Shown in pieces: positions 35,013 through 46,323 of a stretch of DNA of 64,000 nucleotides; position 1 is the first letter of the stretch; every line of letters begins with the position of its first letter. Both the position numbers and the translations under genes were made by a program. Origin of the DNA: Liriodendron chinense. Lineage: Eukaryota > Streptophyta > Magnoliopsida > Magnoliales > Magnoliaceae. The stretch is from the NCBI GenBank assembly GCA_003013855.2, contig ML058370.1, positions 2,046,001 through 2,110,000 of the forward strand, given 5' to 3'. The notes beneath the pieces were generated by a model that was not told where the DNA came from, did no database searches, and saw only the letters and a program-made list of their open reading frames with translations.

Positions 35013-37700
35013 TTTTGGACTTTTCAATAAAATTCACTTTAAAAAAAAAAAAGATTATGACCTTTTTAAGGGGATTTGATTCATCCACTATCTTTATGGC
35101 ATACATTAAGTCTATCCAGACAGTCTAAATCCTAAGGCCCACTGGGGATGGGACATAGCATCAACTTCATACTAATCAAACAATTTTAACCATATGATTT
35201 TACAAGCTGAATTTGTACATACAGTTATGTTATTTTTATCCGTTCCTATTATTCATGCCAATTAGATAGGTAGGATCTTTATTTTGGTGTTACTTTTGGG
35301 CTAGATCTATCCTTGATGTGTCCTATGATTCTGATGGTCTGGATTGATGTAAATTTTCATCAACATCTAAGTTGGATGAACCATTTGCATTTGTACAAAT
35401 GGTGGTGAAATATGACCTCGGTATTGTTCAGCCTAGGAGTCAGGGTTAGCAATGGGCCGGGCCTGAGCCTTGGTTGGCCTAGCCCAGCCCTAGAGCTAAT
35501 TGGGCTAAAATGTCTTGGCCATAGCCCTAGTCCAATAAAATTTATGAGATTAGATTGTTTAAGACCTCATAGACAATCTAATCTCATAAATTATTAAAGG
35601 TCTTAAACAATCTAACCTCATAAATTTCTTATGACGCTTCCTCTGTCAACAACATCCCATCATCTAAATGAATAACTGGTCTGAATGGTTTTCAGCTAGG
35701 CTGCTCAGCCCACTAGGGGTGGCAATGAGTTGGGTTGGCCATTGGTTCCGCTATAGGGTCACTGCTTCTGAGGTGGGTTGCCATCGGGTTAGGTAGCCAG
35801 ACTGCTTCTGAGGTAGGTTAGGGCCTAACTAAAATGGGTAGCTGGTGAGGCACATGTGAGAAAATTAATGTGACCCATTAAGCAAATGGGCTGGGCAAAT
35901 GGGCTGAGACGTATGTATGTTTTGCATCGATCCACTATTCAGATATGGCTGACATAACTTTAGCCTCGTAGTCACTTAATTCAAGTGTGGTCGTGTTGTG
36001 AGAGATTTTTCCAGTCAAGCCCAACCCTAGCTACTACAATTAAATGGGTTGGATCAGGTCAGGCTTGAGGTTAATGAATTTTTAATGGTTCAGGTTGGGA
36101 AAAAGATTATTCTTGGCTCTGATTTTGGACTGGACCTGGTCCCAACTCATTGCCAACAGAATGGTCTACAACACCTATTTTGTGCAACAGTGCATAAAAC
36201 ACGCAACTTCTTTGGGACCCACTTGTATATGTAAAATTCCCTTCATCCAGTGAGAAGCATTATATACAACATACAAATTAAAGATCAACCTGATAGAAAA
36301 CCTGGGTGCGATACATCAATGGGAATAATGTGAAACCTCTAAGTTGGCATGTATGGCCTGCCTGAGTTTTGGGTCAGGTTCATCATCGTGGGTTGCTGAT
36401 CCGGATTAACAGGTTTGACGAAGGATACAGACCATATATAGCGACGCTACACAAACTTACAGTTGTCATTCCACCTCCAATTATTTCCTGTGGTGTGACC
36501 TGCTTGAGTTGTGGATCTGGATAATATTCACTTCAAGACCAAATATTGAGGATAGAACATGATGAATGCAGTGGATTTTACATATATATACAAAATGATG
36601 GGCTCCACAGGGTTGGGTGTTCTAGGTGCTGCTGCATAAAACTTGTGTTATGGACTATTCAGCTATCATCTCTCTCCATCTATGTAGATGAACGGTTTGG
36701 ATCATCACTAGGTGTGGCAGAGTGGGGGAGGAGACTGGGCGAGTCTCCAGGTGATAGAGCTTTGCTAAAAATACTTAAATAAAGTGTGATGTTGATAGAG
36801 TTTCGATTGACTCGACTTTGTCCATGCATAGATTTATAACATATAAAATATATTTCTATTTTCTAGTGCCACTAGGATGAACCATTGATTTGACTGTCCA
36901 CCTAGCTATTGTCAACTTGGATTTGCCTTAACCCTGACATAGCTCTGACCAGATGATTGTGACCATCTGATAGGGAGATAAAAATAGATGGTCAAAAAAA
37001 ATCTAGGCACTAAAGCACATTCAACATGTAAAATATACTGATTTTAACAGTTGGGATGATTTGATCGTGAAAATCTTTGTCATGAGAAATTTATGATGGG
37101 TCCCACCATCTAGACCATCTAGATCAAAGATTGGACTGTTGAGATGTTTAATAAATGTGAGTTTCACATTTCTATGATAATATCCTGCAAACAAGTTGCA
37201 CCATGCCATCCATCTACTGAACCCATCTTGATGAAATGCCCATGACTCCATAGTCAATCTGACGGTTCCATCCTAACCATCTACTTAGTAGCCTATAAAA
37301 AGAGGGTTAAAGTGAAAACAAATCTTGATCATAGTTCTAAGATTTACAAAATAGAATAGATGACATCCCTGTGGAAGCTAAGTGCAGATATGGTTGGACG
37401 ACTGGACCAACAATTCTGATCATTGATTGTTTTCATCCTACCAAACGGTTGGAAAACAAGAATAGTCAACGGTCTATGTTCAATACTACCAACTGATGGT
37501 CATGATCATCCATTCAGCCATTCATCATTTCTTCTCTGGACCATTCAACAACTCCTCATGTCTTCTTTGGACCATTTCCCATGGTCGTGCTTCATGTATG
37601 GACCATGGGGATGAAACTAGGGTTGGTCTATGAGGATAATTGAGATGGAATTCGCCTGTCTTTATATACCTTTCTTTGTGTTATGTTGGACCATGATATC
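35013..37700. other. Intergenic stretch with element fragments, no gene
   Basis: hAT-like words (cagggttagcaatgggccgg at 35443; aggggtggcaatgagttggg at 35716) without resolvable ends, and one copy of the dispersed gtggtcc repeat at 36490-36615. Nothing coding. Confidence 0.4.
35537..35627. repeat. Short inverted triplicate
   Basis: A roughly 24-30 base word (tttatgagattagattgttt and on) is followed by two inverted copies (35570-35592 and 35598-35627). Either inverted copy can pair with the first, giving two alternative hairpins. Confidence 0.7.
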
Positions 37701-38269
37701 GTTTATGTAAAATCCACCTCGAGCTAACACAAGTTTTGATTCAAACAGATTTTTCCTTCAATTAATTACAGAAATGGATTGGGCTCATTTTTTAGTCTGC
37801 TTTGCGATCGTTTGGGGCTTGAATCTATGGGGTCCACTCCTGTGTATGACTTCTATTGGACCATTTAGACCCTAGACATGATCTATCGATCGAGGCGAAC
37901 CCAAAAACCAAGTGGGTCACCCTATCTAGGCCTCTTTCAACCGTGGAAATCAACTCAGGACCACCATGATGTTTATTTTCCATCCAACAGCTGAAAAATT
38001 CATGATTTTTTTTTCAAATATATATACATAAATATAATTTATTTTACACACGCACAGTAATAACTTAGTTAATTCATTTTATACAACCACATATTATTCA
38101 GTGCTTGATGCTTAAAAGTAAAACAACAAAATAATTATAGAACATGGTTGTAAAGATTTACTCTCGAGGACATGATCTCGCATGCATTTTATAATTGTTA
38201 TAGGAAAATTACTACAGTATAGCAAGAAAACTTGATGATAGAGGAATACTATTCTTCTCTTTGTCAGCA

Positions 38270-38690
38270 TTTGAAGAGTTGGACTAATGTATGCCCATAG
38301 TTGCTATTCCTGATGAACTCAGAAAATGTTGAAGGTTTATTGGACTTTTTAGTTCTTTAATGGACTATATCCCAACTTGGAAGCCTTTGTGTGCTCAGAT
38401 TCTTGGGAGAGAATCCTTACTCTTTCTAGATATTGTCTATATCCACATTTGAAGTGAGACATATTATCATGTTATAGCAGAGTTAGGTTCCTCTCCACCT
38501 TCAAAGAGATCGGCATTTGCCGTGGGGTTCGAGACATCAGGGGAGCATAATTTAATTGGGATGGGAACACATGGCCTCTTCCCACCGAATATCAATAGAT
38601 AAAAAATTGGTATGCTTACATTGTGGTTGCACTGGCCATATTCGCGACTGGTGTTATTGGTTACACCCACATCTTCGATAAAAAACATAG
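38270..38690 (+). pseudogene. Decayed Ty1/copia Gag fragment with zinc knuckle
   Basis: Broken Gag-like sequence ends in an intact CCHC box, CLHCGCTGHIRDWC (38613-38654), followed by YWLHPHLR and a stop, as in copia Gag proteins. It appears to be the left part of the same decayed copia element whose integrase lies at 40800-41316 and 45767-46165. Confidence 0.6.
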
Positions 38691-38786
38691 ACTGGAGTGA
38701 ATAGTGCCAAGGTCGACGGGGAGAATTTCAATGAGGACCTTTTGGGGAAATTGCAGAACTTTGAGCTTCTTTGGCTACACATACTC

Positions 38787-39312
38787 TATTGGGAAAACCG
38801 ATAGCATAAGTGAATTAAATGAGCAAACCATCATAGCAATCACACAAGCAACAATCAAACACACACAAGAATGCAATTCAAATTTAACGTAGAAAACACC
38901 CTCACGGGTAAAAAACCATGGCACAAAGTGAACAATCTATTATAATATCAAAAGTTCCAAGAGATAGAACAAACAAAACCCGAATCGATTCCAGCCCCAC
39001 AAGAGAAATCCTAAGCTATCCAAAGTTTATTCTCACATGAGACGGACATGCACCGTCTTTTTCCTCATCCTAGAGAACTCCAAGCTTTCCCAAGCTTTTT
39101 CTCTTGCCCTAGAACTTCCTCAATCCTCTCTACGAAAGTACTTGGCCTCAATGACAAAACTCCTAATCCCGCATTACACCCCTTAAATAGGTAACAAATA
39201 GGAATTAGAAACACATTGCGCAAAACTGTGCAAGAAACCAACTTGAATTAGGAAACCCGCCGATCGGTTGCGAGCCCTTGTTGCAGAAGATTTGAGGCGT
39301 CTAATTCCAGCA
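38787..39312 (-). repeat. 3' LTR of the short non-autonomous element
   Basis: Aligns along its length with 39810-40342, with small indels. Starts (minus) TGCTGGAATTAG at 39312 after the purine tract. Confidence 0.88.
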
Positions 39313-39809
39313 ATCTCCACCACAACTCCAATCTTCATGCAACACCTTGCCACGTAACATCTTCAATCTCTACTTTATCATCATCATAGCTCCACCGCTT
39401 TTCATGCCTCATTAACTCTATCATTGCACCTTCATGCACCTTGTCACTCTTCTCATGTGGCCCTTTGGCACTTGCCACATATGAGCAACCGTGGATTCCA
39501 TTGTCGATCCCGTAGCTCCACCATGAATAGTGCTCCTGATTAACTTGTAAAGATTTCCTCACCTTCCGCCCTTTATCATCACAAGTGCCTCTTTTACCAC
39601 TTTACAGTCCCGATCGTAGCCGATGAACCTGATTGAGATATTGGTGTACCGGTCCACCTTTTCCACTCTACTTCTTTCATAGATGCCTATCACTTTTCAT
39701 ATTTTTCTTTCATGGAATACTTCTTTGTGTCGAATTTCATGCTTAAAGACGTCATCGATACCTCATCTCAGATTCCGATCTACCTCCCAATGATTACTCT
39801 GATACCACT

Positions 39810-40342
39810 TGTTGGGAAAACTGGCAGCAGGAGCAAATCAAATAAGCAAACCATCATGGCAATCACATAAGCAACAGTCAAACACACACAAGAAGGCAAT
39901 CCAAATTTAACGTGAAAAAACCCCCTCACTGGTAAAAAACCACGGTACAAAACGAACAATCTACTATAATATCAAGAGTTATAAGAGATAGAAGAAACAA
40001 AACTCGGATCCCAGTTGCACAAGAGAAATCCTAAGCTACCCAAAGCTTATTCTCACATGAGACGGACAAGCACTGTCATTTTTTTCATCCCAGAGAACCC
40101 CAAGCTTTCGCCAAGATTTTTCTCTTGCCCTAGAACTCTCTCAATCCCCTCTAGGAAACTTGGCCCCAATGGCAAAACTCCTAATCTTGCATTACACCCA
40201 TTAGATAGGCAACAAACCGGAATTAGAAACACCTTCTGTAAAACCGCGCAAGAAACCAACTTGAATTAGAAAACATGCTGACCAGTCGCATGACCGGTCA
40301 CGGGCCGTTGTTGTAGTAGATTTAAGGTGTCTATTTCTAACA
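39810..40342 (-). repeat. 5' LTR of the short non-autonomous element
   Basis: Minus-strand TGTTAGAAATAG at 40342 to TTTTCCCAACA at 39810, followed by the 2-nt spacer and the tRNA-Met primer site. Confidence 0.9.
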
Positions 40343-40402
40343 TACTCTTGCTACTACATCTACTATTGCCTATGTCTACTACTTGGTACATTTGAGGGTC
40401 GA

Positions 40403-40403
<1 letters not shown>

Positions 40404-40441
<38 letters not shown>
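40404..40441 (+). repeat. (CA)n microsatellite
   Basis: About 19 CA units after gat. Confidence 0.92.
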
Positions 40442-40442
<1 letters not shown>

Positions 40443-40799
40443 TAATCACATACCTCTCTTCTTAACTTCTCCTTTGGGTCTTAAATCATTAATTTTGGGG
40501 CAACTGGTCACATGACATATTAGGAAAGTAACTTCCTATTATGCACATCCCTTTTTTTTTTTAATTTTTTATTATTATTTTGCATCGCCTTGAACCGGAC
40601 AATGGCTCCTAATTTGACAATTTATGGAAAAAAGATCACTTTACCAACTAAGTTCTCTAATGAAAATTTCTTCCACATTACATGTTCCTTCATCTTCAAT
40701 AGTTTATTATCAATGAATCGTCTTACTAAGTAATTTAATTGTTCTATTAAGTTTTTCATACTCAAAATGTTATACAGTATCTGCTAACCCATCAAATGA

Positions 40800-41316
40800 T
40801 TGGTGATAGATGTGAGGCTCAAGGACTTCTTAGACTTGAAGAGCACCCTTATTGCGCATGTTACTAAGCCCACATTTACTAAAGAGAGCATTCAATTGTT
40901 GCACACTCTCATGGGTTATGTGTCAATTAAGTCATTGCATCTTTTATTTCCTCATAAAGTTTTCATAAACTTTAATCTTCAATATGAAACTTGTCTACTT
41001 TCTAAGCATTTTCAAACAGTTTACTAGTAGTCAATCCAAATGAGGTACTCCTCTTGAATTAATTCATTTAGATGTATAGGGATCTAGTACCTTCATTGTT
41101 AATAGGATAGCAATACTTTATTTCTTTTATTGATGATTGTATTCATTTCACATGATTATTTCTTATGAGAAGTAGAAGTGAAATCCCTGTGATTGTTTAT
41201 ATATTCATTGAATTAATTGAAAATAAATTTAATATGAAGGTTAATTTTTTTTGCTCTAATAATGCTAATGAGTATACAAGTCATGGCTTGAGCACCTTTT
41301 TAACAATCTAGGAAAT
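40800..41316 (+). pseudogene. Ty1/copia integrase, left half (decayed)
   Basis: LLHTLMGYVSIKSLHLLFPH and CLLSKH match the copia pre-integrase zinc region (W/LxxxLGHxS...C..C-K). Then TPLELIHLDV-GSS, a degraded FIDDYSRF-like phrase, and ANEYTSHGLSTFLTN-like sequence, with several stops, match the integrase core (Asp in the HLDV/HSDVWG phrase; the DNA-keEYtS motif). It stops at the target duplication of the LINE and resumes at 45767. Confidence 0.75.
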
Positions 41317-41697
41317 CATTTTTAAACTCTTTTTAATTGGTCGCAGGGATTAACGCGACGACCTCTTCAGCGGATGAATGTGTTTAGAAGAGATTTGCCT
41401 CTGGAGAATTCAACGTCAAATCGGCGTGGGAAGTTAACAGGGCACGGGGAGAGTGCCTCAGCTGGTCAAAATGGATTTGGCATGTGAAGTTGCCTTCGAA
41501 GGTTGCAGTCTTTTGTTGGAAGCTCCTCAAGAGAGCGGTGTCAGTCGATGAGAGAGTGTAAGGCAAGGGTGTGCAGCTGGCCTCGGCTTGTTGCTGCTGT
41601 CACCTGAATCGGGCCCCACAAACTAAGTCGCTGGACCATCCTTTCACGTAAGGGGACATGGCTTCCAAGACTTGGTCTTCTTTAGCTCGCTTTTTAG

Positions 41698-42694
41698 TAA
41701 CGCTCCGAAATTTGAGGATTTATTCGATAATTTTTTAGAATTTTTATCGATTTTAGTTTAAATAAAATATCGAGCGTTTACCTTATTTTGAAAACAACGG
41801 ACCATCTGTAGGAGATCTGATAGGAGACCCATTACAAAAGTTGCTTAGAATAACCCTATAAAAGTTGTAGAAATACCGGATTTTGAAAATCTCACTATTT
41901 TAGTTAATTGCGAAAATGCCATTAGATAAACTTAAGTTAAGGCACCATTTTTAAGTATTATGATTTTTGGCAATTCCTTTTACACAAAACTTCATATATG
42001 AGCTTTTGGGTATATTTTAACCGTACATGTCGAATTTCAGCCCTCCGATCATCCTACAAATGCCCTAATCCGAAATTGGGCCATAAGTGGCCCATCTTAA
42101 CTCGGATCTGCCTCATTTTTCTTGTCAGCGGCTATTTTTGTGTTGCCCACATATTGGATGGAGCAAACGATCTAGATCCATCATAGTGAACCCATGTGCA
42201 CTAACTAGTAGGTCACTCGCCATTTCGTACAACGCATGCACGCACGGAAGAGAAATTTTCTCTTCTTCTCCGTTTTCTTCGCTGCGACAGCGGGTACTGC
42301 TACCGTCCAACCTCTTCACATTGTCCATCATGATGGACCCCACCGGTTAATCTAACCCATCCATTAGAACACCGCCCCACAAAAACCCAGTCCGTTCAAA
42401 TTCTGAAGTCAACCGTTGACGCTGTGGCCCGCTCCAATCCGCCGTCCAAACCAAGATCTCCACTCATCTGGGCCTCCACTTTGCATGGATAGTCCAGGAT
42501 TCTCTCAAAGCCTTTTGTGGACCCCACCGAGCTTCCCAACAGATCCCTTGGGCATAGAACTCCCAGAATCGGCAAATCCTTCGCCAACTCAAACTCTCGA
42601 TGCCATTCCTTTTGCACCATGTAACCAACCGACCTCCCAAGCCTTTCACATTATAAGACCCTGTTTCTTCGTCCGCTCCTTCCCTCCAGAGAAC

Positions 42695-42728
<34 letters not shown>

Positions 42729-44782
42729 GTGAAAGAAAGAGAGTTCGTGAAAGAGAGAGAGTTTGGGTAAGGAGAGGGGGCTGTTGTGAGAGAATTTTGT
42801 GAAAGAAAAGAGGGCCTAAACCCCTGCTGTTGCCGTTGCTGGATCCTCTTCCAGAGGGAGAAGAAGAAGAAGAAAGAAAAGAAGAAGGGAAAGAAAAAGA
42901 AGGAAAGAAGAGAGAGAAGGTGAGTCCACTCGGTTGAGTTTTGCTGAGTTACGTCGCTGTCAATAGAGGTAAGCCGCATGATTTATGATTTTATTTCCTA
43001 AGCCTAACATAAACCTAATCCTAAGTGTAAATCTAACCTTAGACGATCTTAGCGATGAAAATTATATCGATCCATAATCTAATCTCATGGTTTACATTAA
43101 ACATGTTAGGATTTGGACTTAAAGAGAATTGCACGACCATAGTAACGTCTCAAACTACCAAATCTCAAAGGTGAGGATTTCCTTTAAGCTAGTTACAATA
43201 ATATCGTTTTGTTTGTTGGTTTCATGTTTAGAGTTTATGTTTTGATTGCATGATCGCTTCAGAACATGCTTGTTGGAATCTCTCTTTGTCGTCATATAGT
43301 TTGTATGATACTCCTTATTGTGTACGTTGAATTTTGATATATGAATTATGCTTAAGTGGTTGGAAAATGAACTATGATGATGTACATGCTTATGTGGAGA
43401 TTGTGCTTGATTTACGTTGTTACATGCTCATGATGGTTAATGTGTTGTTTGCTATGAGATTATGTATATGGATGTTACGTTAATGAACGCCCCTTAACTC
43501 CATACTGATATAGCCGTTTGATGTTAAGAGATGAAGCCCGTATGAGGCCTTGTTATGTTGGCATTACCATGTGGATATATTTTTATGAATATGCCTTATT
43601 GGTTGTAGTAGGAATTGGCATTACCATGTGTATGATTGAATGATATGCCTTGATGTTGATGATTAAGTGTTGGCATTACCATGGATGTGTTGTTGGTTGT
43701 ATATGCCATGATGTTGAGTTTGGCACTACCGTGTGCATCGTTGGATACGTGCCAAGGGATCCTTGTTGATATATTACCTGTGATGGACCCTTTGAGGAAT
43801 GAGATTGATGTATATGAGAAGTTTCATGAGCCAGGGTTGGTGGTATGGTACACTAAGCCTGAGCTGTCGGCCTATGCTGGGTGACGAGCCCCCCATAGTG
43901 ACCTTGAGCTTCCTTAAACTAATTAGGATAAGGAGTGGTCATTAGTCGTGAACATTGTTTAATTGGCTGGATGTTAAACTACTTAACTAAACGTGAAATT
44001 AATCATGCATTCATTGGACCCGACCTGGTGGGTCAGCCCTGCGGGCGCTACGACGCTAGCTTGTGGTAGGGGGATGGGTGGCCATCACCTCCATTGGCTG
44101 GGTTTGTTGACATAAAGTTGTGGAATTACTTGCTTCATTGTGGACTCTGGTGACTAGTGGCTAGTGAGAAGAGTTTGAATACGTCCCGTCTCATTTAGTT
44201 TGGGTGCCTTAGCCAGAGCATGCATATCATTCATTGCATTAAATAAGATTTTCTCATGTATGTTTTGGTTAGGTATGATTATGTTTGGATATTATTGTGC
44301 TAATCTTAGGGGTAACCCTCACTGAGTTGATTGCAAGCAACTCACTCCCTCCTGAAATGGTGTTATAAAACACCACCAGCTTGTTGCAGGTGTCGATCCA
44401 TTAGATGAACCCGACTTACAGGTTGAAGAGTTTGAAGTTTCATAGCGGTCAAAGACGGACGATGAAGCCGAAGCGGCTTGAAGATGGATTGTGTTTATTA
44501 TCTTTGTAGAGTAGATTTATTTTCATGTAACTTGTAACGAGCCTACCATGGAAACTAAAAAGTGAAATATTATGTAATTTGTGTGATTTAAGAACATTAT
44601 GTTGATAATGTAAAGTAGACAAACTTCAAATGAGAACATTGAATTCCGTCATTATGTTATTAATGCCATGAATATGTGAAATAAAAATGAATGTGTAGAA
44701 ATATATCCTTAACACATTCCAGTTAACACCCGGAAACTCGGTCTATCGTGTTGTCCATAAGAGCTGAAATTTCGGGGCGTTA
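41698..44782. mobile_element. Unclassified 3.1-kb element with 16-bp inverted ends, inside the LINE
   Basis: Left end taacgctccgaaattt and right end complementary to taacgccccgaaattt (one mismatch). Removing it restores the LINE reading frame across the site (ARF-F-SISFIQGQS, aligning with the same place in the other LINE), so the borders are secure. Flanks are ttttag on the left and ttttcag on the right, compatible with an eroded 8-9 bp duplication, as in MULE or hAT elements. No ORF over 130 codons; the longest are simple-repeat or low-complexity frames. The interior has a (GA)n run (42697-42725), GA-rich sequence and TTGGCATTACCATG-type words repeated three times near 43557-43690. Confidence 0.8.
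42697..42725 (+). repeat. (GA)n microsatellite
   Basis: GA run followed by two degenerate gaaagagag blocks, inside the 3.1-kb element. Confidence 0.85.
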
Positions 44783-45766
44783 AATTTTCAGCATCTCTTT
44801 TATTCAAGGGCAATCTGCTTGCTCCAGGATGAGGCAATGGTGGAGAGCCACGACATGTTCTAACGACATCTCCTTGCTAAAGGGCCTTCTCCCGAGCCTA
44901 ATCCTTTGGGAAATATGGAAAGGAGGGAATAGTGTGAGGTTTGAGGTGATGAATGTGGATGCTAAGGTTGTCATTGTCCGGTTCTTGAGCTGGATTGTCA
45001 TCTTTACCCAGGACCTCCCCCCTCCTACAGACTCCTGGCTCAACGGAACTAGGGAATGGCAGTCGCTGGGCATTAGATTTAATCATAGGCCTCAACGCTG
45101 GGTAGTGATTATAAGATGGCTGAGACCTGATGAGGGTTAGAAGAAGTTAAATGTAGACGGCTCGTCTAAGGGGAACCCTGTCACATTGGCGGTGGAGGGG
45201 TTTTAAGGGACTCAAGAGGCAATTTCCTCCTCGCTTTCTCGTTCGGATTCGGCTATGACTGCAACATCAAGGTAGAAGCGCTAACTATAAATGTAGGTCT
45301 TCAACTGGTGATAGATCATGGCTTCTCTGACTTGATCATTGAGAGTGACTCCAAGGTGTTGGTGGATCTGCTTGAGAAAGGTAAGACCCCCCTGGAGTAT
45401 TTGGTACCAGTGGGAGAAGATTCTATCGTTGAGGAGAGGCAGGAACATTAGATTTGTGTATGTGCCGAGGGAAGCAAATGGGGTGGCGATGCTCTTGCCA
45501 AGCTTGGCAGCATGCTGCAAGCTACGAAGATCTTCAACCAGTTTGCGACTCTCCCTTTAGCGGTTAGGGGCGGGATTAGCTTGGATCAAGAGGGTTCAAG
45601 TCACTTAGTGGTGTAAGTGCTTGTATAGGTCAGGCGGCCCAAGTCCCTTGTTTTTTTGTTGGGTCATTCTGGGTGGCCCGAGTGGGCTTCGGCCATGTGG
45701 CTTTGTATAAACTTTTTCGTGTGAATAAGATCTGCTTACTAAAAAAAAAAAAAAACATTTTTAAAC

Positions 45767-46165
45767 GTACTGTCCATATACCTCATGGAAAAAAGAGGTA
45801 GCATAATGGAAAGTTGACACCTATTAGAAGTAACTTGGTCTCTCATGATCGAGATGGGTACTCTTCTATCATATTGGGTTGAGGGCATCCTTATCGCAAC
45901 CTATATAATAAATAGGATGTCAACTGTCGTACTAAAAAATAATTATCCTTTACAAGATCACAACCTAAGGCATCCCTATTTACTATTCTGCCTTGAGTGT
46001 TTGAATGTGCTTGTTTTGTACACTATCAAGGTCATCACTATGATAAATTAGAACCGTAGTTGGTCAAGTGCATGTTTCTCAGGTATTCAGTAACTAGCAA
46101 AGGTTATAACTGTTCCTCAGGCTAGATAGAATTTTGTGTATAAAGTTGTCACATTTTTAGAGCGT
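45767..46165 (+). pseudogene. Ty1/copia integrase, right half (decayed)
   Basis: Continues the integrase after the LINE: CPYTSWKK-RGSIMES-HLLEVTWSLMIEMGTLLSYW (family: CPYTPQQNGVAERK-HLLE-ARSLM), then TYIINRMSTVVLKNNYPLQ, FCLECLNVLVLYTIK and CFSGIQ. Several stops and small frame changes. Ends about 46165 where a SINE-like unit begins. Confidence 0.8.
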
Positions 46166-46174
46166 GCTAATTTT

Positions 46175-46323
46175 TTTAATTCTTGGACTATAGTGAGCCT
46201 AAGTTTTCAACTCACAAGAGTTTCAACATAAGGTCATGGGTTGGAGTACCCATTGTGGTGAAATTCCACTTCGGTGTGAATGAATGGGTGTGTGTTGGAT
46301 GTGAGTGCATGAGTAAAAAAAAA
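46175..46323 (+). mobile_element. SINE copy related to that at 10509-10655
   Basis: B-box-like ggttggagtaccc, then cattgtggtgaaattccact, GT-rich sequence, gtgagtgcatg and a short A tail (46314-46323), in the same order as the first SINE. No flanking duplication could be resolved. Confidence 0.6.

Larger units (their letters stand above)
38787..40342 (-). mobile_element. Complete short non-autonomous LTR retrotransposon (1.56 kb)
   Basis: Two direct repeats of 526 and 533 bp flank only about 500 bp. On the minus strand the LTR runs TGTTAGAAA to CCCAACA (the left copy has TATTGGG in place of TGTTGGG at its edge). A TGGTATCAGAG primer site (39807-39797) lies 2 nt inside one LTR, and a purine-rich gtggtggagat (39323-39313) abuts the other. 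A perfect 5-bp target duplication tactc lies at 38782-38786 and 40343-40347. The interior has one 75-codon frame (39562-39335, minus) with no recognisable Gag or Pol. TRIM- or LARD-like in logic; its size lies between those classes. It sits in the decayed copia element. Confidence 0.9.
41328..45755 (+). mobile_element. 5'-truncated LINE with poly(A) tail, inserted in copia integrase
   Basis: Flanked by a perfect 11-bp target duplication catttttaaac (41317-41327 and 45756-45766) and ending in 15 A (45741-45755), the classic product of target-primed reverse transcription. Left part (41328-41697) encodes the zf-RVT region (WSKWIWHVKLPSKVAVFCWK). Right part (44783-45600) encodes the RNase H (KLNVDGSSKGNP, IIESDSKVLVDLLE, REANG) and a 3' UTR. 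The two halves are separated by a 3.1-kb insertion. Net LINE length is about 1.34 kb. In-frame stops make it dead. It is related to, but not the same copy as, the LINE at 30790-34200. Confidence 0.92.

Noticed and set aside
35443..36030. Another hAT element from cagggttagcaatgggccgg
   Set aside because: hAT-like words are present but no matching right end or 8-bp duplication could be found.
42416..42979. 128- and 171-aa frames in the 3.1-kb element
   Set aside because: Both run through the (GA)n and GA-rich tract; composition is low-complexity and no domain is visible.
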